Shown piece after piece: positions 1 through 8,841 of a stretch of 64,000 nucleotides of DNA (positions are counted from its first letter, which is position 1; each line of letters begins with the position of its first letter). The stretch covers positions 1 to 64,000 of the forward strand of contig SCRL01000046.1 of the NCBI GenBank assembly GCA_004298065.1, written 5' to 3'. A program made the position numbers and the translations under genes. Under the pieces are notes generated by a model, which was not told the origin of the DNA, searched no databases, and was given only the letters and a program-made list of their open reading frames with translations. Source of the stretch: Gammaproteobacteria bacterium. Its GTDB lineage: Bacteria; Pseudomonadota; Gammaproteobacteria; Acidiferrobacterales; Sulfurifustaceae.

Positions 1-130
1 CAAGGCCATCGGCAAGAAGCTCGGCCCGGACAAGGGCAACAGCAAGTACCTGTACGAGCTGTTCCCGTACGGCCCGGCCAAGCAGGCGTGCAAATACGCC
101 GGCCTGCCGAAGCCGACCGGTTGCGTCTAA
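1..130 (+). CDS. dsrC: DsrC, C-terminal end (5' truncated by window edge)
   Basis: Only the last 42 codons are present, read from base 2. The tail ends [10 protein letters not shown], the signature C-terminal arm of the DsrC/TusE family. Both redox cysteines are present: the penultimate Cys and a second Cys ten residues before it (CX10C). That pair distinguishes sulfur-carrying DsrC from single-Cys TusE. In sulfur oxidisers DsrC carries sulfane sulfur to DsrAB, and its trisulfide or disulfide form is handled by the DsrMKJOP membrane complex encoded just downstream. The upstream genes of the cluster (dsrAB, dsrEFH) lie outside the window, so their presence is inferred. Confidence 0.93.
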   Translation, partial: KAIGKKLGPDKGNSKYLYELFPYGPAKQACKYAGLPKPTGCV

Positions 131-143
131 GCACCACAACCGT

Positions 144-166
144 CCGGCGGGGCCCTGCCCCGCCGG
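144..166 (+). promoter_or_regulatory. GC-rich hairpin between dsrC and dsrM
   Basis: A perfect 10-bp inverted repeat (ccggcggggc / gccccgccgg) with a 3-nt loop lies 14 bases after the dsrC stop and about 24 bases before the dsrM start. No T-tract follows, so it is not a classical intrinsic terminator. An RNA-stabilising or processing hairpin that lets dsrC mRNA outlast the downstream message is a plausible role, but this is inference. Confidence 0.55.
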
Positions 167-189
167 CACTGGCATTTCCGGGGTAAGCG

Positions 190-930
190 ATGTCGGCCGT
201 GACGGTCCTTTACGCGCTTTTGTTCTACGCGGCGACGGCGATTCTCGTCGTCGGCGTGGCGCGCAAGATTTTTATCTTTGCGCGCACTCCGCAGCCGTTG
301 AAGATCCCCACCACCCCGGCGCCGACGACGCGCGCGGGCGTCTGGTGGCGCATGACTCGTGAAGTCACTGTGTTCGAGAGCCTGTTCAAATCGAACAAGT
401 GGATCTGGCTGTTCGGCTGGGTATTCCATATGTGCCTGTTCGCCGAGCTCGCCTGGCACCTGCGTTATTTCACGCAGCCGGTGCCGGTCGTGATCACGTG
501 GCTCCACTGGTTCACGGTGTTCACCGCGCTCGGCTTCGTCGCCGGCCTCGCCGGCCTGTGGGCGCGGCGCTTCCTCGTCGACCGCGTGCGCTACATCAGC
601 AATCCCTCGGACCACCTGATGCTGGCGCTGCTCATGGCCATCGGCCTCTCGGGCCTCGGCATGAAGTACCTGATGCGCACCGACATCGTCGCGGTGAAGG
701 CGTTCTTCCTCGGGCTGATGCGCTTCGACTGGCAGCCGCTGCCGGCCGACCCGGCGCTGCTCGTGCACCTGACGCTGGTGGCGACGCTTATGATCGTGTT
801 CCCGGTTTCCAAGTTGCTGCACGCCCCGGGCGTGTTCTTTAGCCCGACGCGCAACCAGGTGGACAATCCGCGCGAGAAGCGCTGGACCGCCGGCTGGTCG
901 GCCGAGTCGAAATCCGGACAGGCGGGGTGA
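190..930 (+). CDS. dsrM: DsrM, membrane cytochrome b of DsrMKJOP
   Basis: A 246-residue polytopic protein of the nitrate reductase gamma (NarI)-like di-heme cytochrome b family. Hydrophobic segments span most of the first 215 residues, with His residues inside them, for example in LAWHLRYF and TWLHWF. A basic, Trp-rich cytoplasmic tail follows. DsrM should pass electrons between the quinone pool and the cytoplasmic subunit DsrK, whose gene starts 3 bases after the stop. The ATG is preceded by ggggtaagcg, an acceptable ribosome site. Position between dsrC and dsrK matches the canonical dsr order of sulfur oxidisers. Confidence 0.95.
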   Translation: MSAVTVLYALLFYAATAILVVGVARKIFIFARTPQPLKIPTTPAPTTRAGVWWRMTREVTVFESLFKSNKWIWLFGWVFHMCLFAELAWHLRYFTQPVPVVITWLHWFTVFTALGFVAGLAGLWARRFLVDRVRYISNPSDHLMLALLMAIGLSGLGMKYLMRTDIVAVKAFFLGLMRFDWQPLPADPALLVHLTLVATLMIVFPVSKLLHAPGVFFSPTRNQVDNPREKRWTAGWSAESKSGQAG

Positions 931-933
931 GTC

Positions 934-2430
934 ATGGCAGCCAAATTTGAAACCCCGACATTGAAGGAATACCTCGAGATCCCGCACACCCGCCCCGGCG
1001 CGATGGCGGAGTCGAAGGCCTACGTCGCCAAACCAGAGCACAACACCCCGCTCGGCTTCCCGGGTGAATTGGCTGAAGGCTGGGAACAGAAGGCGGTCGC
1101 GCGCCTCGGTGAAATCGTCAAGAGTAATCGCGCGGTCCAGGTGTTCCTCGACTCGTGCGTGAAGTGCGGCGCCTGCACCGACAAGTGCCACTACTATCTC
1201 GGCACCGAAGACCCGAAGAACATGCCGGTCGCGCGCCAGGACCTGCTGCGCTCGGTCTACCGGCGCTACTACACGCTTCCGGGCAAACTGTTCCCGAAGC
1301 TCGTCGGCGCGCGTGACATGACCAAGGACGTGCTCGACGAGTGGTACAACTATTTCCACCAGTGCTCGCAGTGCCGGCGCTGCTCGGTATTCTGCCCCTA
1401 CGGCATCGACACCGCCGAGATCTCCATGGCGGCGCGCGAGATCATGGACTCGGTCGGCCAGGGCCAGAAGTACACCAACGAAATCATGGTGAAGGTCCAC
1501 AAGATCGGCAACAATCTCGGTCTCCCCGGTCCGGCGCTCGAGGACACCCTCCTCGGTCTCGAAGAGGACGTGAAGGACGAGACCGGCGTGGACGTGAAGT
1601 ATCCGCTCGACGTGAAGGGCGCCGATGTGCTGGTGGTGACGCCGTCGGCCGACTTCTTCGCCGAGCCGCACGTGGACGGCCTCATTGGCTACGGCAAGGT
1701 GTTCCATGCCGCCGGCATTTCCTGGACGCTCTCCACGCACGCCTCCGAGGCCGGCAACTTCGGCATGTTCGTCGGCTCGTCCGCGAACCTGCAGAAGATC
1801 GCCATGCGCATCCGTGAGGCGGCGCTCGATCTCGGCGTCAAGCGCATCGTCGTCGGCGAGTGCGGCCACGCCTGGCGCGTCGCGTATTCCTTCTGGAACA
1901 CGCTCATCGGCCCGTTCGACTTCCTCGACCCGCGCTACCCGGTGCCGCAGCACATCTGCGAGTTCACCTACGACCTGATCCAGCGCGGCGCGCTCAAGTT
2001 CGACAAGAGCGCGAACGACGACAAGCGCGTCACGTTCCACGACTCGTGCAACGTCGCGCGCGCCTCGCGCATGGGCGACATGCCGGGCGGCCAGTTCATC
2101 ATCCCGCGCGCGGTCGTGCAGGCGTCGTGCAACCACTTCTTCGACATGGCGCCGGAAACGATCCACGAGGCCACCTTCTGTTGCGGCGGCGGCGGCGGTC
2201 TGCTGACCGACGAGCTCATGGAGGTCCGCGTCAAGGGCGCGATGCCGCGCATGCAGGCGCTCCAGCAGGTGGTCGAGGAGCACGGCGTGACGCACATCGC
2301 CGCCATCTGCGCCATCTGCAAGGCGCAGTTCACCAAGGTCCTGCCCTACTACCAGTTCCCGATGGACATGATCCAGAGCGTCCACGGCCTGGTGAGCAAG
2401 GCGATCCGGCTCGGCCCGGTGAACGAGTAA
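934..2430 (+). CDS. dsrK: DsrK, HdrD-like iron-sulfur subunit of DsrMKJOP
   Basis: 498 residues related to the heterodisulfide reductase catalytic subunit HdrD. Two [4Fe-4S] motifs occur early: C75-x2-C78-x2-C81-x3-C85, and C144-x2-C147-x2-C150-x3-C154. The C-terminal half carries the CCG-type cysteine segments that would bind the catalytic cluster: HDSCNVAR, FCCGGGGG and ICAICKAQ. DsrK is the cytoplasmic partner of DsrM and is thought to act on DsrC thiols. The gene follows dsrM after 3 bases. No truncation is seen. Confidence 0.96.
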   Translation: MAAKFETPTLKEYLEIPHTRPGAMAESKAYVAKPEHNTPLGFPGELAEGWEQKAVARLGEIVKSNRAVQVFLDSCVKCGACTDKCHYYLGTEDPKNMPVARQDLLRSVYRRYYTLPGKLFPKLVGARDMTKDVLDEWYNYFHQCSQCRRCSVFCPYGIDTAEISMAAREIMDSVGQGQKYTNEIMVKVHKIGNNLGLPGPALEDTLLGLEEDVKDETGVDVKYPLDVKGADVLVVTPSADFFAEPHVDGLIGYGKVFHAAGISWTLSTHASEAGNFGMFVGSSANLQKIAMRIREAALDLGVKRIVVGECGHAWRVAYSFWNTLIGPFDFLDPRYPVPQHICEFTYDLIQRGALKFDKSANDDKRVTFHDSCNVARASRMGDMPGGQFIIPRAVVQASCNHFFDMAPETIHEATFCCGGGGGLLTDELMEVRVKGAMPRMQALQQVVEEHGVTHIAAICAICKAQFTKVLPYYQFPMDMIQSVHGLVSKAIRLGPVNE

Positions 2431-2485
2431 CGGTTATTCGGTTCGACATATTCGCAGCACAGCAAGGTCAACAGGAGAACATCCC

Positions 2486-4483
2486 ATGGCAGCTCCGACA
2501 AAAACTGAAGCGAAGGCAGGCCACACGTTCCGCCGGTTCAAGGACGGCGACAGCAAGTGGCGCCGCTGGAACGACCAGATCTTCACCGCCGACGAGACCG
2601 ACAAGTGCCCGACCTACGTGCACAAGACCCCGCCGTGCCAGGCGAGCTGCCCCTCGGGCGAGGACATCCGCGGCTGGCTGAACATCGTGCGCGGCATCGA
2701 GAAGCCGGCCAAGGGCACGGCCATGCAGGAGTACGCCTTCCACCGCCTGACAAACGCCAACCCGTTCCCGTCGGTGATGGGCCGCGTGTGCCCGGCGCCG
2801 TGCCAGACCGGCTGCAACCGTAACAGCGTCGAGGACTTCGTCGGCATCAACTCGGTCGAGCAGTACATCGGCGACACCGCGCTCAAGAACAAATATGCGT
2901 TCAAGGCCGCCGAGCAAACCACCGGCAAGAAGGTCGCCATCGTCGGCGGCGGTCCGGCGGGCCTGTCGGCCGCCTACCAGCTGCGCCGCAAGGGCCATGG
3001 CGTGACGATCTTCGAGAAGTACCCCGAGCTCGGCGGCATGATGCGCTACGGCATCCCCGGCTACCGCATGCCACGCGACGTGCTCGACGGCGAAATCAGC
3101 CGCATCGTCGCCATGGGCGTGGAGGTCAAGACCAATACGCGCATCGGTGTGGACATCAAGCTCGAGGACCTCGAGAAGCAGTTCGACGCCATCGTGTTCG
3201 CCATCGGCGCGCAGTCCGGCCGCGCGCTGCCGGTCCCGGGCGCCGACGCCCCCAACTGCATCACCGGCGTGGCGTTCCTTGAGGCCTTCAACCAGGGCCG
3301 CCTGCGCTTCGTCTCCAACCGCGTGGTCGTCATCGGCGGCGGCGACACTTCGATCGACGTCGTGTCGGTCGCGCGCCGTCTCGGCTACGTGAAGGAAACC
3401 GCCGAGTCCGAGCGCCCCGAATTCGTGGTGCTCGGCCACACGGCGCACGACGTCTCGCGCACCGCGGCCAAGCAGGGCGCGGACGTGATGCTGATCTCAC
3501 GCCAGCCGGTCGAGAAAATGAACGCCGCGAAGCACGAGATCGACGACGCCATCCGCGAGGGCGTGAAGATCCAGGGCGCGCTGCAGCCGATCGAGGTCAT
3601 CAAGGACGCCAAGGGCCGCGCCAAGGCGCTGCGCGTCGCCGAGCTCGACTATTCCAAGGGCAAGCCGGAAGTGAAACCGGGTAGCGAGCGCGACCTCGAG
3701 GCCGACCTGATCGTTTCCGCCATCGGCCAGGGCGGCGACCTCAAGGGCATGGAGGCGTTCGACAACGGCAAGGGCCTGATCAACGCCGACAAGTTCTACC
3801 AGGTGCCGAACAAGCCCAAGTATTTCGTCTGCGGCGACATCGTGCGCCCGCACCTGCTCACGACCGTGATCGGCCAGGGCTCGATCGCGGCCGACAGCAT
3901 CGACCATTTCCTCAAGGGTCAGGAGCAGGAGAAGCGCCCGAAGGTGGACGTGCACCACTTCAACCTGCTCGACAAGCTGCGCGAAACCAACCTCGAGCCG
4001 AAAAAGTTCGAGATCACCGAGGCTGGCGGCCCGCGTCCGATCGACCAGGGCCTGCGTGGCACGTCGGAACAGGGCAAGGCCGTCGGCGGCTACGCGATCC
4101 ACAACTACGAAGACCGCGCCGCTTCCGAGGTGTGCCAGTCGAGCGAGCTGTTCCTCGGCCACTTCGCGAACACGCCGCGCAACTTGCGCACCGAGAAGGT
4201 GCCCTCCGCCGAAGAGGTGCTGGGCCACTTCGAGGAGCGCGTGATGGGGCTCGACGACGCGCAGGCGGTCAACGAGGCCAAGCGCTGCATGAGCTGCGGC
4301 CTGTGCTTCGAGTGCGACAACTGCGTGATCTTCTGCCCGCAGACCGCGGTCAAGCGCACGCCGAAGAGCGAGACCACCATGGGCCGCTACGTCTACACCG
4401 ACTACGACCTGTGCATCGGCTGCCACATCTGCGCCGACGTCTGCCCGACCGGCTACATCAAGATGGGCATGGGCGACCACTAA
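2486..4483 (+). CDS. dsrL: DsrL, NAD(P)H:acceptor oxidoreductase partner of DsrAB
   Basis: 665 residues in a GltD-like layout. An N-terminal Cys-rich Fe-S region (CPSGED, CPAPCQTGC) is followed by an FAD fold (VGGGPAG near residue 150) and an NAD(P)H fold (IGGGDTS near residue 280). The C-terminal ferredoxin domain has two Cys clusters near residues 600-617 and 642-652. In sulfur oxidisers DsrL associates with DsrAB and moves the electrons of sulfur oxidation to NAD(P)+. The start has an aacaggag ribosome site. DsrL homologues also occur in some reducers and disproportionators, so direction rests on the whole cluster rather than on this gene alone. Confidence 0.95.
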   Translation: MAAPTKTEAKAGHTFRRFKDGDSKWRRWNDQIFTADETDKCPTYVHKTPPCQASCPSGEDIRGWLNIVRGIEKPAKGTAMQEYAFHRLTNANPFPSVMGRVCPAPCQTGCNRNSVEDFVGINSVEQYIGDTALKNKYAFKAAEQTTGKKVAIVGGGPAGLSAAYQLRRKGHGVTIFEKYPELGGMMRYGIPGYRMPRDVLDGEISRIVAMGVEVKTNTRIGVDIKLEDLEKQFDAIVFAIGAQSGRALPVPGADAPNCITGVAFLEAFNQGRLRFVSNRVVVIGGGDTSIDVVSVARRLGYVKETAESERPEFVVLGHTAHDVSRTAAKQGADVMLISRQPVEKMNAAKHEIDDAIREGVKIQGALQPIEVIKDAKGRAKALRVAELDYSKGKPEVKPGSERDLEADLIVSAIGQGGDLKGMEAFDNGKGLINADKFYQVPNKPKYFVCGDIVRPHLLTTVIGQGSIAADSIDHFLKGQEQEKRPKVDVHHFNLLDKLRETNLEPKKFEITEAGGPRPIDQGLRGTSEQGKAVGGYAIHNYEDRAASEVCQSSELFLGHFANTPRNLRTEKVPSAEEVLGHFEERVMGLDDAQAVNEAKRCMSCGLCFECDNCVIFCPQTAVKRTPKSETTMGRYVYTDYDLCIGCHICADVCPTGYIKMGMGDH

Positions 4484-4501
4484 CCTGTCGAAGCGTCAGG
4501 C

Positions 4502-4969
4502 ATGAAACGCAACATGAAGCAGTTCGTGGTTGGGGGGCTTGCCGCCCTGCTCGCGCTCGGCGGGCTGGCGGCCGCGCACGCAACGGAGCCGAAAAAGCCC
4601 GCGCGCGTGCCGGTGCCGGCCATTAGTGTCAACAAGGACAAGGCCGAGAAGTGCGTGGAGCCGACCGACGTGATGCGCCGGGACCACATGAAGTTCATCC
4701 AGCACCAGCGGGATGAAACCATGCACAAGGGCATCCGCACGTCGAAACACAGCCTCAAGAACTGCGTCGAATGCCATGCCGACCCCAAGACCGGCAGCGT
4801 GCTCGGCAAGGACGGCTTCTGCGCGACCTGCCACCAGTACGCCGCCGTGACCATCGACTGCTTCAGCTGCCACACGGACAAGACTGAGAAGCGCGTAAGC
4901 GCGAACGAGCCGGCCTCGCTCGAACGGCTGGTGCGCCTGTCGGCGCCGGCCGCGGGAGCCAAACCATGA
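4502..4969 (+). CDS. dsrJ: DsrJ, periplasmic triheme cytochrome c
   Basis: 155 residues with an uncleaved-type N-terminal hydrophobic segment (about residues 7-26) and three CXXCH heme sites: CVECH (88-92), CATCH (107-111) and CFSCH (120-124). An extra Cys at residue 51 precedes the hemes. In characterised DsrJ a cysteine in this region is a distal ligand of one heme, so C51 is the likely counterpart (family knowledge plus position). It is the periplasmic heme subunit of DsrMKJOP. The stop overlaps the dsrO start by 4 bases. Confidence 0.95.
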   Translation: MKRNMKQFVVGGLAALLALGGLAAAHATEPKKPARVPVPAISVNKDKAEKCVEPTDVMRRDHMKFIQHQRDETMHKGIRTSKHSLKNCVECHADPKTGSVLGKDGFCATCHQYAAVTIDCFSCHTDKTEKRVSANEPASLERLVRLSAPAAGAKP

Positions 4970-5688
4970 GCCTGAACCGCCGTGAATTTCTCGGCCTGAC
5001 CGCTGTCGCCGCGCTGGCGACGCCCGGCTTGCGCCTGGTCGAGCTCGCGCAGGCACGCGCGCCCGAAGAAACCGCCACCAAGCTGCAACGCTGGGGTCTG
5101 CTGATCGACGCCGCCAAGTGCGCCGACGGCTGCGACGCCTGCGTCACGGCGTGCCACGTGGAGAACGGCGTCACCGGCCACAACCGCCCGGCGACCGACC
5201 CGCAGTGGATCCGCAAGGTCAAGATCAAGGACCGCCAGACCGGCTACGTGCAGACGCTGCCGCTCATGTGCCAGCACTGCGAGCATCCGCCGTGCGTCGA
5301 CGTCTGTCCCACCGGCGCGTCGTTCAAGCGCGCCGACGGCATCGTGCTCGTGGACAAGCACATCTGCATCGGCTGCCGCTACTGCATGATGGCGTGCCCG
5401 TACAAGGCGCGCTCGTTCATCCACGAGGACACGAAGGACCAGAAGCCCCACGCCCCGCGCGGCAAGGGCACGGTCGAGTCGTGCACCCTGTGCGTGCACA
5501 AGGTCGACCGCGGCGACAACACCACCGCCTGTGCCGAGGCCTGCAAGAAGGAAGGCCACGAGGCGATTCTGTTCGGCGACCTCAACGACGCCGGCAGCGA
5601 AATCCGCAAGCGCCTCGCTAGCGCGCCATCCACCCAGTTGCGCCCGGACCTCAAGCTCAACACCGGCGTGCGTTACACCGGCCTGTAA
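4966..5688 (+). CDS. dsrO: DsrO, periplasmic ferredoxin-like subunit with Tat signal
   Basis: 240 residues. The N-terminus NRREFLGLTA is a twin-arginine signal followed by a hydrophobic stretch, so export in folded form with clusters inserted is expected. Four groups of cysteines typical of NrfC/DmsB-like electron-transfer proteins follow, including CDACVTACH, CQHCEHPPC, CIGCRYCMMACP and CTLC with a later CAEAC. DsrO links DsrJ to the membrane protein DsrP. It overlaps dsrJ by ATGA and is followed by dsrP after 16 bases. Confidence 0.95.
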   Translation: MSLNRREFLGLTAVAALATPGLRLVELAQARAPEETATKLQRWGLLIDAAKCADGCDACVTACHVENGVTGHNRPATDPQWIRKVKIKDRQTGYVQTLPLMCQHCEHPPCVDVCPTGASFKRADGIVLVDKHICIGCRYCMMACPYKARSFIHEDTKDQKPHAPRGKGTVESCTLCVHKVDRGDNTTACAEACKKEGHEAILFGDLNDAGSEIRKRLASAPSTQLRPDLKLNTGVRYTGL

Positions 5689-5704
5689 CAGGAGCTGACG
5701 CACC

Positions 5705-6919
5705 ATGCACATTCATTATCGTTCCATCGAAGGCCGCAGCGTCGGCTTCCTCGCCCTGCTCGGTCTCCTCGGCGCCATCGTGGCGGTCGGCCTCGGCGCC
5801 GCGCTGTACATGGAGCACAACGGCCACTGGCTCACCGGCATGACCAACCAGATCGTCTGGGGCATGCCGCACGTGTTCGCGGTGTTCCTGATCGTCGCCG
5901 CCTCGGGCGCGCTCAACGTCGCCTCCATCGCCTCGGTGTTCGGCCGCCAGATGTACAAGCCGCTGTCGCGCCTCTCCGGCCTGCTCGCCATCACCCTGCT
6001 CGTCGGCGGCCTCGCGGTGCTGGTGCTCGACCTCGGCCGGCCCGACCGCCTGACCGTGGCCATGACCTATTACAACTTCAAGTCGATCTTCGCCTGGAAC
6101 ATCTTCCTCTACATCGGCTTCCTCCTCGTCGTCGCCGCCTACCTGTGGATCATGATGGAGCGGCGCATGAACGACTATTCCAAGCCCGTCGGCGTGTTCG
6201 CCTTCACCTGGCGCCTGATCCTGACCACCGGTACCGGCTCGATCTTCGGCTTCCTCGTGGCGCGCTCGGCCTACGACACCGCCGTACTCGCGCCCATGTT
6301 CATCGTATTCTCGTTCGCCTACGGTCTGGCGATCTTCCTGCTGGTCCTGATGGCGGCCATGGCCTGGACCGGCCGCGCCTTCGGCGACGCCGTCTTCGCG
6401 CGGCTGCGCAACCTGCTGGGCGTGTTCATCGCCGGCGCGTTCTACTTCGTGCTGGTGTACCACCTCACGAACCTGTACATCACCGAGCGCCACGGTATCG
6501 AGGCCTTCATCCTGCGCGACGGTGGTCAGTTCACGGCAGCGTTCTGGCTCGGTCAGGTGATTGTCGGTTATGTCGCGCCGTTCGCGATCGTGTATTCGCG
6601 CCTCGGCCGCTCGCGCGCCATGGTGGCGCTGGCCGCGGTGCTGGTCGTGCTCGGCGGCATCGCCCAGATGTACGTCACCATCATCGGCGGCCAGGCCTAT
6701 CCGATGCCGCTGTTCGCCGACAAGGACATCATTGAAAGCAGCTTCTTCGACGGCCAGGTGGCGGCCTACACGCCGAGCCTGCCGGAACTGCTGCTCGGCG
6801 TCGGTGGCATCGGCATCGCCCTGATCGCCACCACGTTCGCCGTGAAGGTGTTGCCGTTCCTGCCGGCGTCGCTCGCGGACGCGGACGCCGACCCGCACTA
6901 CAAACCCGAAGCGGCTTAA
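5705..6919 (+). CDS. dsrP: DsrP, NrfD-family membrane subunit
   Basis: 404 residues, almost entirely hydrophobic, with about ten membrane segments, matching the NrfD/PsrC quinone-interacting family. It completes the DsrMKJOP complex and probably exchanges electrons with the quinone pool through DsrO. The ATG at 5705 follows caggag with good spacing. The stop is immediately followed by a palindromic repeat (6926-7010), not by a typical terminator. Confidence 0.95.
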   Translation: MHIHYRSIEGRSVGFLALLGLLGAIVAVGLGAALYMEHNGHWLTGMTNQIVWGMPHVFAVFLIVAASGALNVASIASVFGRQMYKPLSRLSGLLAITLLVGGLAVLVLDLGRPDRLTVAMTYYNFKSIFAWNIFLYIGFLLVVAAYLWIMMERRMNDYSKPVGVFAFTWRLILTTGTGSIFGFLVARSAYDTAVLAPMFIVFSFAYGLAIFLLVLMAAMAWTGRAFGDAVFARLRNLLGVFIAGAFYFVLVYHLTNLYITERHGIEAFILRDGGQFTAAFWLGQVIVGYVAPFAIVYSRLGRSRAMVALAAVLVVLGGIAQMYVTIIGGQAYPMPLFADKDIIESSFFDGQVAAYTPSLPELLLGVGGIGIALIATTFAVKVLPFLPASLADADADPHYKPEAA

Positions 6920-6925
6920 AACCTT

Positions 6926-7010
6926 CCACCACAGAGGCCACAGAGAACACAGAGAAAAGAGAATAAAACCGTATTATTCTCTCTGTGATCTCTGTGCGCT
7001 CTGTGGTTAA
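6926..7010. repeat. Palindromic CACAGAG repeat, copy 1 (between dsrP and dsrN)
   Basis: The left arm contains three CACAGAG units in tandem at 9-bp spacing. The right arm has the reverse complement, CTCTGTG units at 9-bp spacing ending in CTCTGTGGTTAAG. The arms can pair into a long imperfect hairpin around an AT-rich centre (gaataaaaccgtattattc). The same element occurs at 21463-21546 and 29226-29314, always between genes. Confidence 0.85.
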
Positions 7011-7031
7011 GCCTTTTCTGGAGGTGGATGC

Positions 7032-8441
7032 TTGAACCGCCTGCTCATCTCCGCCGCCCACAAGTCTTCCGGCAAGACCACACTCACGCTCGGCCTCGCC
7101 GCGGCGCTTCGCGCACGCGGCCATGTCGTGCAACCGTTCAAGAAGGGCCCGGACTACATCGATCCGCTGTGGCTCACGCGCGCGGCCGGCCGCGATTGCC
7201 ACAATCTCGACTTCTTCGTCATGGGGCGCGACGAGATCCTGCGCACCTTCGCCGCGCGCGCGGCCGGCGCCGATATCTCGCTGATCGAGGGCAACAAGGG
7301 ACTGTACGACGGCCTCGATCTCGACGGCTCTAACTCCAACGCCGCGCTCGCGCACCTGCTGGCGGCGCCGGTAGTGCTGGTGATCGATGCGCGTGGCATG
7401 ACGCGCGGCATCGCACCGCTCATCCTCGGCTACCAGGCTTTTGATCCGGACATCCGCATTGCCGGCGTCATCCTGAACCAGCTGGGCGGTTCACGCCACG
7501 AGGCCAAGTTGCGCGCCGTGATCGAGCACTACACCGACGTACCGGTGATCGGTGCCGTGCACCACGACGACCGTCTTGCTATCGTCGAGCGTCACCTCGG
7601 GCTCGTGCCGAGCAACGAGGCCAGTGCCGCCGACGCCAAGATCGGCGTCATCGCCGAGCGCGTCGCCGCCCAGGTGGACCTCAATCGGTTGCTTGCCGTC
7701 GCTGCCGATGCATTGCCGTTACCGGAAGTGGTCGCGCAACCCACCATAACGCCCGCACCGACACGGACGGATGTCCGCATCGGTATCGCGCGCGACGCGG
7801 CGTTTGCGTTCTACTACCCCGGCGACCTGGAAGCGCTGCGCGCCGCCGGCGCCGAGATCGTGTTCTTCGACACCCTGCGCGACAAACGATTGCCCGACGT
7901 CGATGCCCTGTTCATCGGTGGCGGCTTTCCGGAAACGCACATGGAGGCGTTGGAGGCGAACGCCGGGCTGCGGCAGGATATCCACGCCGCCATCGAGGCC
8001 GGGTTGCCGGCCTATGCCGAGTGCGGCGGGCTCATGTACCTCGCACGCAGCCTCGCCTGGGGCGATCGGCGCTGCGAGATGGTCGGCGTCATCCCGGGCG
8101 ACGTGATAATGCACGACCGCCCGCAAGGACGTGGCTACGCGAAGCTGCGCGAGAACGGCCGGAACCCGTGGTCGTCGGGCGGTAACAACGAAATTCGCTG
8201 CCACGAATTTCACTACTCGAGCCTTGAAAATCTGCCAGCCGACACGATCTATGCGTACGACGTGCTGCGCGGCACCGGCATCGACGGGCGCAACGACGGC
8301 ATCGTGCACAAGAACCTGCTCGCGTGCTACGTGCACATGCGCGATCTCGACGCCAATCATTGGGCCGCGCGCTTCGTCGAATTCGTCCGCCGCCAAAAAC
8401 ACAGCGAACCGCGGCGTCAAGCAACCGGAGGAAAGACATGA
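7032..8441 (+). CDS. dsrN: DsrN, cobyrinate a,c-diamide synthase-like amidase
   Basis: 469 residues of the CobB/CbiA family. An ATP-binding P-loop is near the N-terminus (AAHKSSGKTT), a DRPQGRGY segment lies late in the protein, and a class I glutamine amidotransferase domain sits at the C-terminus with the nucleophile Cys in AYAECGGLMY. In dsr clusters the homologue is proposed to amidate siroheme for DsrAB (family knowledge). The start is TTG at 7032, supported by ggaggtgg seven bases upstream; an ATG at 7028 is in another frame. It overlaps dsrR by ATGA. Confidence 0.92.
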   Translation: MNRLLISAAHKSSGKTTLTLGLAAALRARGHVVQPFKKGPDYIDPLWLTRAAGRDCHNLDFFVMGRDEILRTFAARAAGADISLIEGNKGLYDGLDLDGSNSNAALAHLLAAPVVLVIDARGMTRGIAPLILGYQAFDPDIRIAGVILNQLGGSRHEAKLRAVIEHYTDVPVIGAVHHDDRLAIVERHLGLVPSNEASAADAKIGVIAERVAAQVDLNRLLAVAADALPLPEVVAQPTITPAPTRTDVRIGIARDAAFAFYYPGDLEALRAAGAEIVFFDTLRDKRLPDVDALFIGGGFPETHMEALEANAGLRQDIHAAIEAGLPAYAECGGLMYLARSLAWGDRRCEMVGVIPGDVIMHDRPQGRGYAKLRENGRNPWSSGGNNEIRCHEFHYSSLENLPADTIYAYDVLRGTGIDGRNDGIVHKNLLACYVHMRDLDANHWAARFVEFVRRQKHSEPRRQATGGKT

Positions 8442-8758
8442 TCACCATCACCGAACACGCGGCGGAACAGATCCGCAAGGCTGCCGAACAGAGCGGCGCG
8501 GAAAGCCTGTTCCTGCGCCTCGCCGCCAAGGTTGAAGACGGCGGCAAGTTCGAGTACGGCATGGGCTTCGACGAGCGCAAGGACGACGACACGTTGTGGC
8601 AGTCCGGCAACGTCGGCGTCCTGGTCTCGCCGGCCTGCAAGGACCTGCTCGAAGGCGCCACACTCGACTACGTGGAACTCAACCCGGGCGATTTCCGCTT
8701 CATCTTCATCAATCCCAACGATCCGGCGCACGGCGGCCAATCCCGCCGGCCCTCCTGA
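8438..8758 (+). CDS. dsrR: DsrR, A-type scaffold-like protein lacking cluster cysteines
   Basis: 106 residues starting MITITEHAAEQIRKAA, the IscA/ErpA fold. The C-terminal CGCG motif of IscA is absent; the equivalent region reads FIFINPNDPAHGG. One Cys remains in SPACKDLL. Loss of the cluster ligands is characteristic of DsrR, which in Allochromatium is linked to post-transcriptional control of dsr expression (family knowledge). The ATG overlaps the dsrN stop. An upstream in-frame start would run through dsrN and is rejected. Confidence 0.9.
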   Translation: MITITEHAAEQIRKAAEQSGAESLFLRLAAKVEDGGKFEYGMGFDERKDDDTLWQSGNVGVLVSPACKDLLEGATLDYVELNPGDFRFIFINPNDPAHGGQSRRPS

Positions 8759-8777
8759 GCGGATAACCTACCAATTC

Positions 8778-8786
8778 TGTTATGAT
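8778..8786 (+). promoter_or_regulatory. Possible extended -10 promoter for the two-component pair
   Basis: TGTTATGAT has the TGN plus -10 hexamer pattern of an extended -10 promoter and lies in the 83-base gap between dsrR and the kinase. No good -35 hexamer is visible 17 bases upstream. The pair could therefore be transcribed both from dsr read-through and from this site. Confidence 0.4.
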
Positions 8787-8841
8787 TTAGCTGCTTGGAA
8801 CCCGCGCGGCGCTTGTGCCTGCCGGGCATAGCGCATCCACC

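Noticed and set aside
127-2385. A 752-codon open frame antisense to dsrM-dsrK
   Set aside because: Its translation is a low-complexity Arg/Ala/His/Val-rich string typical of the reverse strand of GC-rich genes, while dsrM and dsrK on the plus strand have clear motifs.
6926-7010. CRISPR array suggested by the 9-bp periodic units
   Set aside because: Units are too short, there are no spacers of constant length, and the two halves are inverted rather than direct. It is a palindromic repeat.
7028-7333. ATG start at 7028 for the gene after dsrP
   Set aside because: It opens a different frame with no DsrN similarity; the TTG at 7032 with its strong ribosome site gives the CobB/CbiA-like N-terminus.
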